Assembly (NCBI GenBank): GCA_037179515.1 | Contig: JAXCGZ010009490.1 | Coordinates: forward strand, 1 to 64,000 | Direction of reading: 5' to 3' | Source: Halocaridina rubra | Lineage: Eukaryota > Arthropoda > Malacostraca > Decapoda > Atyidae | DNA length: 64,000 nt | In this document: piece by piece, positions 60,237 to 64,000 of the stretch | Numbering within the stretch: position 1 is the stretch's first letter | How the letters are laid out: each line of letters starts with the position of its first letter | Position numbers and translations under genes: made by a program | Notes under the pieces: generated by a model | Seen by the model: the letters and a program-made list of their open reading frames with translations, nothing else | Database searches by the model: none | Told to the model about the DNA's origin: nothing

Positions 60237-63200
60237 GTATGCCAATATTTACACATTGAAAGTAATATCTTGATGTCATGTTATGGTGTTTCTATATACC
60301 GTTTTTGTTTACCGCTTATGAGAATTAACTTTTATTTTTTATTTTTTCAAATTATCACTCTCACACCCCAAAAAACTATATAAAACAACTTAGAAAATAA
60401 CCATTTGAATGATCAAACATTTCTTATCTGGCCCAAGTAACCTAACCAGACCAAACGAGTACGATTTTTTTTTTTTAAGCATAAAAGTTGCAAGTTTTCT
60501 TTGTGCCCAGGCTCGATGAATGCAGATATATTTTTTTTTTTTGCCCGTTCTGGTGTCACAATCTTAAAAAAATAAGAAGTTAATGGGCCACATGACAGTA
60601 CGATAACAATATTTCTGAGAATCTACTTCTTATCTATGTCTGTCACAATTGATTAACTCTTTAAAACTCTACATTAGTATTCAACATCGCATCCAGCCGT
60701 TTAGACCTTTTTTGTAAGAATATTGTTAGTTTTATTCAAGTTTTATTGTTACTCTGTTTCCCATATTTTATTATGGTATTATTTTAGAAGAGGGGAATAT
60801 TGGAATAAAGCTTTTTTTTATACACATAGAATGATAGATCGCACTTAGAAAATAATAATTAACCCCATATTTACTTGGTTAATAGGAAAGAGAATAAACT
60901 TCACTATAACCTCTGTCACTTATGTATCATTTTGCAAGTTCAGCCCCATGTATTTCTTTGAAAAGCCCATACATTTAAACAAAAGTTGTTGAAGAAAAGC
61001 ACATAACTGTTAGTATGTTGTCTCATGAGTATGGGATTTTTGGGTGAAAAAACACTATAAAATAATGATATAATCTTTAGCCCAAAATACATTTCTTAGC
61101 ATGACTTATTTAAACAGAATATAATTTTATACATTCACATACACAAGGGTGGCCTTCAGGCATTTAGACAAGGAAATGTTCTGGAATATTTATGCAATGT
61201 GTGAGGTTAAAGCCTGAATATGTGGCACCCTTTTGGAATTCTAATTTGAAAAAGCATATTAATTAGCTGGAAGTAGTTCAGAAACATGCTACATATAAAC
61301 AAGAAGAATCTGAATTTCAGATCAAAACTTAGCACGAGGGTCTGCCCCTCTCTTTTTTCTCTTACTGTATTTAATTTTCGTGCTTTTCCCTCCAATTCCC
61401 TTATATCCTTAATCCCCCTCCCCCTTTTTCCCCCATCCTAAAAAAACCAAAAAAAAAAACAAAAAAAAAAATATGCTACAAAGATGGTGCCAGAGATAGC
61501 AGTCTCATTTATGAGGAGAGGTTGAGGGAGTTTGACTTACCATCCTTTGAAACTTGAAGGAAGAGGAGGGATATGGTGTGACGGTTTTGAATTCATTCAT
61601 GGTTTTGACGAAGTGGTTAGGGATCAATATTTTGATGTGGCCCAATCTAAAACTAGAGGTATTAGTTTGAAGCTTCATAAAACTTCTTTACAGGATGTAC
61701 ATAAGTACTTTTTTAGTGTGAAAATAGTTAATGGTTGGAATTCTACCTGCATTCATAGTTTTGAGGACAAAAATGATAAGTATCATTAAGTATAAAAATA
61801 GAACCGATCAGGAGATGAGGAGTTATGAACATAGGGCTCTTTCCCATAAGCACAATTAGTTAATTACAATTAGGTAATTACGCAGTAATTTTGGATAGTC
61901 TTTATCAAACTGAACTTAGCAGGGAAAACTACCTACACCAATAATACTTTTATGTATTTCAGAGTACTGTATACTGATTCTTTCGGTGACAATTTCTTAA
62001 CTGGTGCTACAAGGGACTACACAGATTCCCCTAACGCTGACAAGATGAAGAAAGTCACAGCTGTACTTGTTGGTGGAGGTATGCCAGCCATTTTTTTAAC
62101 ACATATTTGGAGTAAAAATTAGTCGGTAAAAAATACGTACGTATAATAATAGTGTGTCTCAACACAAGCTCTGAGGAAATGCTAACTATATATGTTCAAG
62201 CAATAAATCACTCAGAGCTTGGATTGAGAAACTAATTATATGGAACCATGGATACTTTTTTGCCATTTTATATGTCGCTATTGATCTCCATTTGAGTGGG
62301 GAATGGACGCAGGCAGCTTGAAGCTGACAAATTAAGGTGGATGTCCTTCCTAATGTCCTGCTGTGAGCTCAGTCGCGGGTTTGTCACTTCCAAATTGAGT
62401 GCTATAAACCATGGAAAATAATAAATAATAATACATTCCCGCAGTTGCATCAATCAGATCATCAATATGTTACCAAATTTGGTCAAATACTGTACTAGGG
62501 AGGAATTAAAGACGTGTTGTAATAAAAATCAAAATTTTTCAGACAAGCCCTCATACAAAAATATGAGTGACAAGAAAAGTAAAGTATCTTTTCATACACA
62601 TTAGTATATAGCTTGAGTTAGTATGAATTTAATCTTGATTATAATGTGATGCTTATGAACAAGCGTCGCTTATAATTTTTTCATTCACTGTACTACAAGG
62701 AAACCGAGGTAAAAACTATGCTGCATATGCCACCAAGTATCCAGAGCTCTTTGAGATATTGGCAGTAGCTGAACCAAGGGAACATGCACGCAAGTACATT
62801 CAGGATGCCCATGCTATTCCAAAAGAGCAGTAAGTTATCTGTTAAATTGTATATTGTATATACAGCTTGCCATTTTGTCGTTTTATGTGTCACAATTAAT
62901 TCCCATGCAAATAGGCGTTGACACACACAGATTAAAGCTGGAAATTAAGGTTGGATTCCCTCACAATAGTTTTACTCTGACTTATATTGATTTAATTCAG
63001 GTGAGTTAGATAATTTGATTTAAATCATAGCAACCCTGCTTTACAAGTTGAGTGCTCATAGTATATTACCATGTAGTAGGTTGGCCCATGGCACCAAGCA
63101 CCCATTGCAGTGCTACAGCTGAAGGTCTATTGGGTTAATAGGACTCTCCGGGACAGCTCAGTGTTAAGTCTTCCTTCAGTTGCGGTGCTTTTTCTATGCC

Positions 63201-63690
63201 TACATCAACACCGAATATTTGATATTTGTTAAGCATCTCTTGTTATCCCTTCTCATCTGACAAGTCATAACACTCCTCATCTGTTTCTCTTTGCTTTATG
63301 TTTTCTAAGTGCCCAGGCCCGATGAGGGCAATTTTCTTTGCCTGTCTGGTGTCGCACACATTATCAAAAAAAATATACTTTATTTTTTGCTTACTTGAAA
63401 TACACTTTTGCAGTGCAGTACTGTATATTGGAAATTGCAGTGTATTCTGTACTTTATATGTAACTAAAATAGTGTAATTTAATATGATGAGGCAATATTC
63501 TATTGGTTTCGATTATACTAAGTACCCATATTCTAAATTGCTGATATTTGTATGACTGTTGCATCTTTTTTTTCAGTTGTTATGATGGATGGCAGAGTTT
63601 AATAAAAAAGCCAAAACTCTCTGACTGTGCATTAGTTTGCACTCAAGATCGAGATCATGTTGAGCCAGCTGTTGCTCTTGCTAAATTAGG
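60191..63690 (+). CDS. Gfo/Idh/MocA-type NAD(P)-dependent oxidoreductase (5' part)
   Basis: Exons 60191-60236, 61963-62078, 62700-62829 and 63577-63690 join in phase and continue past the right edge. A leader of about 45 residues (DHTARDIAEGIVK, then VLYTDSFGDNF) precedes KKVTAVLVGGGNRGKNYAAY, a Rossmann GxGxxG cofactor site. Then come LFEILAVAEPREHARKYIQD, CYDGWQSLI and ALVCTQDRDHVEPAVALAKL, the T-P/Q-x-x-H strand-turn of the Gfo/Idh/MocA family. The Glu of AEP at the end of beta-2 takes the place where an acidic residue usually selects NAD over NADP. The catalytic Lys motif and the C-terminal substrate domain lie outside the window, so the substrate is unknown. Intron 2 holds SINE-2 and LINE remains. 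Confidence 0.85.
60495..60575 (+). repeat. SINE-like family 2, 3' fragment
   Basis: gcccaggctcgatgaatgca, a T run, then ctggtgtcacaat, as at 5580-5640. Confidence 0.65.
61145..61870 (+). mobile_element. CR1-like LINE 3' end, old copy with an insertion
   Basis: 61150-61290 and 61481-61800 encode worn versions of the LINE C-terminal region (FRHLDKEMF-like, DVHKYFFSVKIVNGWN), ending gggctctttcccataagcac and two tail repeats. The two halves are split by 61294-61472. Confidence 0.75.
61294..61472 (+). mobile_element. Short retroposon with poly(A) and 8-bp target duplication
   Basis: The 179-base insert is flanked by atgctaca at 61286-61293 and 61473-61480 and ends in an A-rich tail (61441-61471). 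The LINE reading resumes across it. Pyrimidine-rich body; the source RNA is not recognised. Confidence 0.75.
61963..62078 (+). CDS. Oxidoreductase exon (start of the Rossmann fold)
   Basis: Acceptor tgtatttcag, donor gtatgc. Encodes VLYTDSFGDNFLTGATRDYT through KKVTAVLVGG. Confidence 0.85.
62258..62415 (-). repeat. SINE family 1, reverse copy
   Basis: gccattttatatgtcgctat, ggtggatgtccttcctaatg and gcgggtttgtcacttcc are the reverse of the SINE body and head. Confidence 0.75.
62700..62829 (+). CDS. Oxidoreductase exon (GGGNRG loop, AEP strand)
   Basis: Acceptor tactacaag, donor gtaagt. Encodes GNRGKNYAAYATKYPELFEI, then LAVAEPREHARKYIQDAHAI. Confidence 0.93.
62865..62975 (-). repeat. SINE family 1, truncated reverse copy
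   Basis: gttttatgtgtcacaattaa and aaataggcgttgacacacac match the SINE tail in reverse. Begins 36 bases after an oxidoreductase exon. Confidence 0.65.
63077..63360 (+). repeat. SINE-like family 2, near-complete copy
   Basis: gtaggttggcccatggcacc at the start, gcccgatgagggca and tctggtgtcgcacac at the end. Parallels 5341-5640. Confidence 0.75.
63577..63690 (+). CDS. Oxidoreductase exon (TQDRDH motif)
   Basis: Acceptor ttttttcag, donor gtgagt. Encodes CYDGWQSLIKKPKLSDCALV, then CTQDRDHVEPAVALAKL. It ends two bases into a Gly codon, so the gene continues. Confidence 0.93.
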
Positions 63691-64000
63691 GTGAGTTATG
63701 AGAATTACTCTCCTATAAAGTTCTTAAATGTTTCCACATTCTAATACTGTATATTAGTTTTATATAAAAAATTATTGTAATGTAGCTGCCTTATATTTCC
63801 ATACTTACATAACTGTAATATAATGATCAAAGTTATGAATTAGTGAGCAATCCAGAAATCATTTTTTTAAGAGAAGTAAAACCTTTAATATATCACTGAC
63901 AGTGTGCATGATTATTTCTAGAGCATTTTATATTGTATTATATATATTTCATGAAGTTACTTGTTGGGTTAATGGTCCTGCCAGTGAGAACCTCCAGGTA

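Overview
Eukaryotic genomic DNA, AT-rich, with short exons split by long repeat-filled introns. The long (AT)n, (AAT)n and (GA)n microsatellites, CR1-like and RTE-like LINEs, pogo/Tigger transposons, tRNA-derived SINEs and a short AACCT (arthropod telomere-type) tract suggest an arthropod, most likely a decapod crustacean. The species cannot be fixed from the window. No prokaryotic gene organisation, CRISPR array or convincing tRNA/rRNA gene was seen.

Four host genes, all on the + strand, can be assembled from splice sites with matching phases. (1) 1183-14122: the 3' two-thirds of a mitochondrial-type 2,4-dienoyl-CoA reductase (DECR1-like); the N-terminal exons lie left of the window. It has two alternative last exons, one at 13991-14122 and a diverged duplicate at 12592-12741. 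The duplicate ends in Ser-Lys-Leu-stop, the canonical peroxisomal PTS1 signal. (2) 26335-36071: a complete 8-exon, 321-residue dual-specificity phosphatase 12 (DUSP12/YVH1 family). (3) 47143-57259: a tandem DUSP12 paralogue with the same exon phases but no visible start codon. (4) about 60004-63690 and beyond the right edge: the 5' part of a Gfo/Idh/MocA-type NAD(P)-dependent oxidoreductase.

Most of the rest is mobile DNA. 1-9.1 kb: degenerate tandem repeats and two pogo/Tigger relatives in DECR1 introns. 9.9-12.2 kb: a decayed LINE. 15.8-17 kb: a gypsy-type gag/protease remnant. 17.4-23.6 kb: microsatellites, a 27-bp minisatellite and a 2.7-kb CR1-like LINE. 24.2-26.0 kb: a TA-flanked Tigger-family element expanded by about 180-bp tandem repeats. 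26.3-36.1 kb: DUSP12-A with many SINEs, two MITEs and a third TIR element containing a satellite. 36.6-46.8 kb: CR1-like LINE copies in both orientations and a Tigger fragment. 47.1-57.3 kb: DUSP12-B, with two inverted SINE copies, RTE-like LINE ends and large SSRs. 57.4-60 kb: SSRs and a LINE ORF1 fossil. 60-64 kb: the oxidoreductase.

The most interesting observation is the DECR1 last-exon pair. If both exons are used, one locus would make a non-PTS1 form and a peroxisomal (SKL) form of the auxiliary enzyme for beta-oxidation of polyunsaturated fatty acids. No functional link between the four neighbouring genes is evident.
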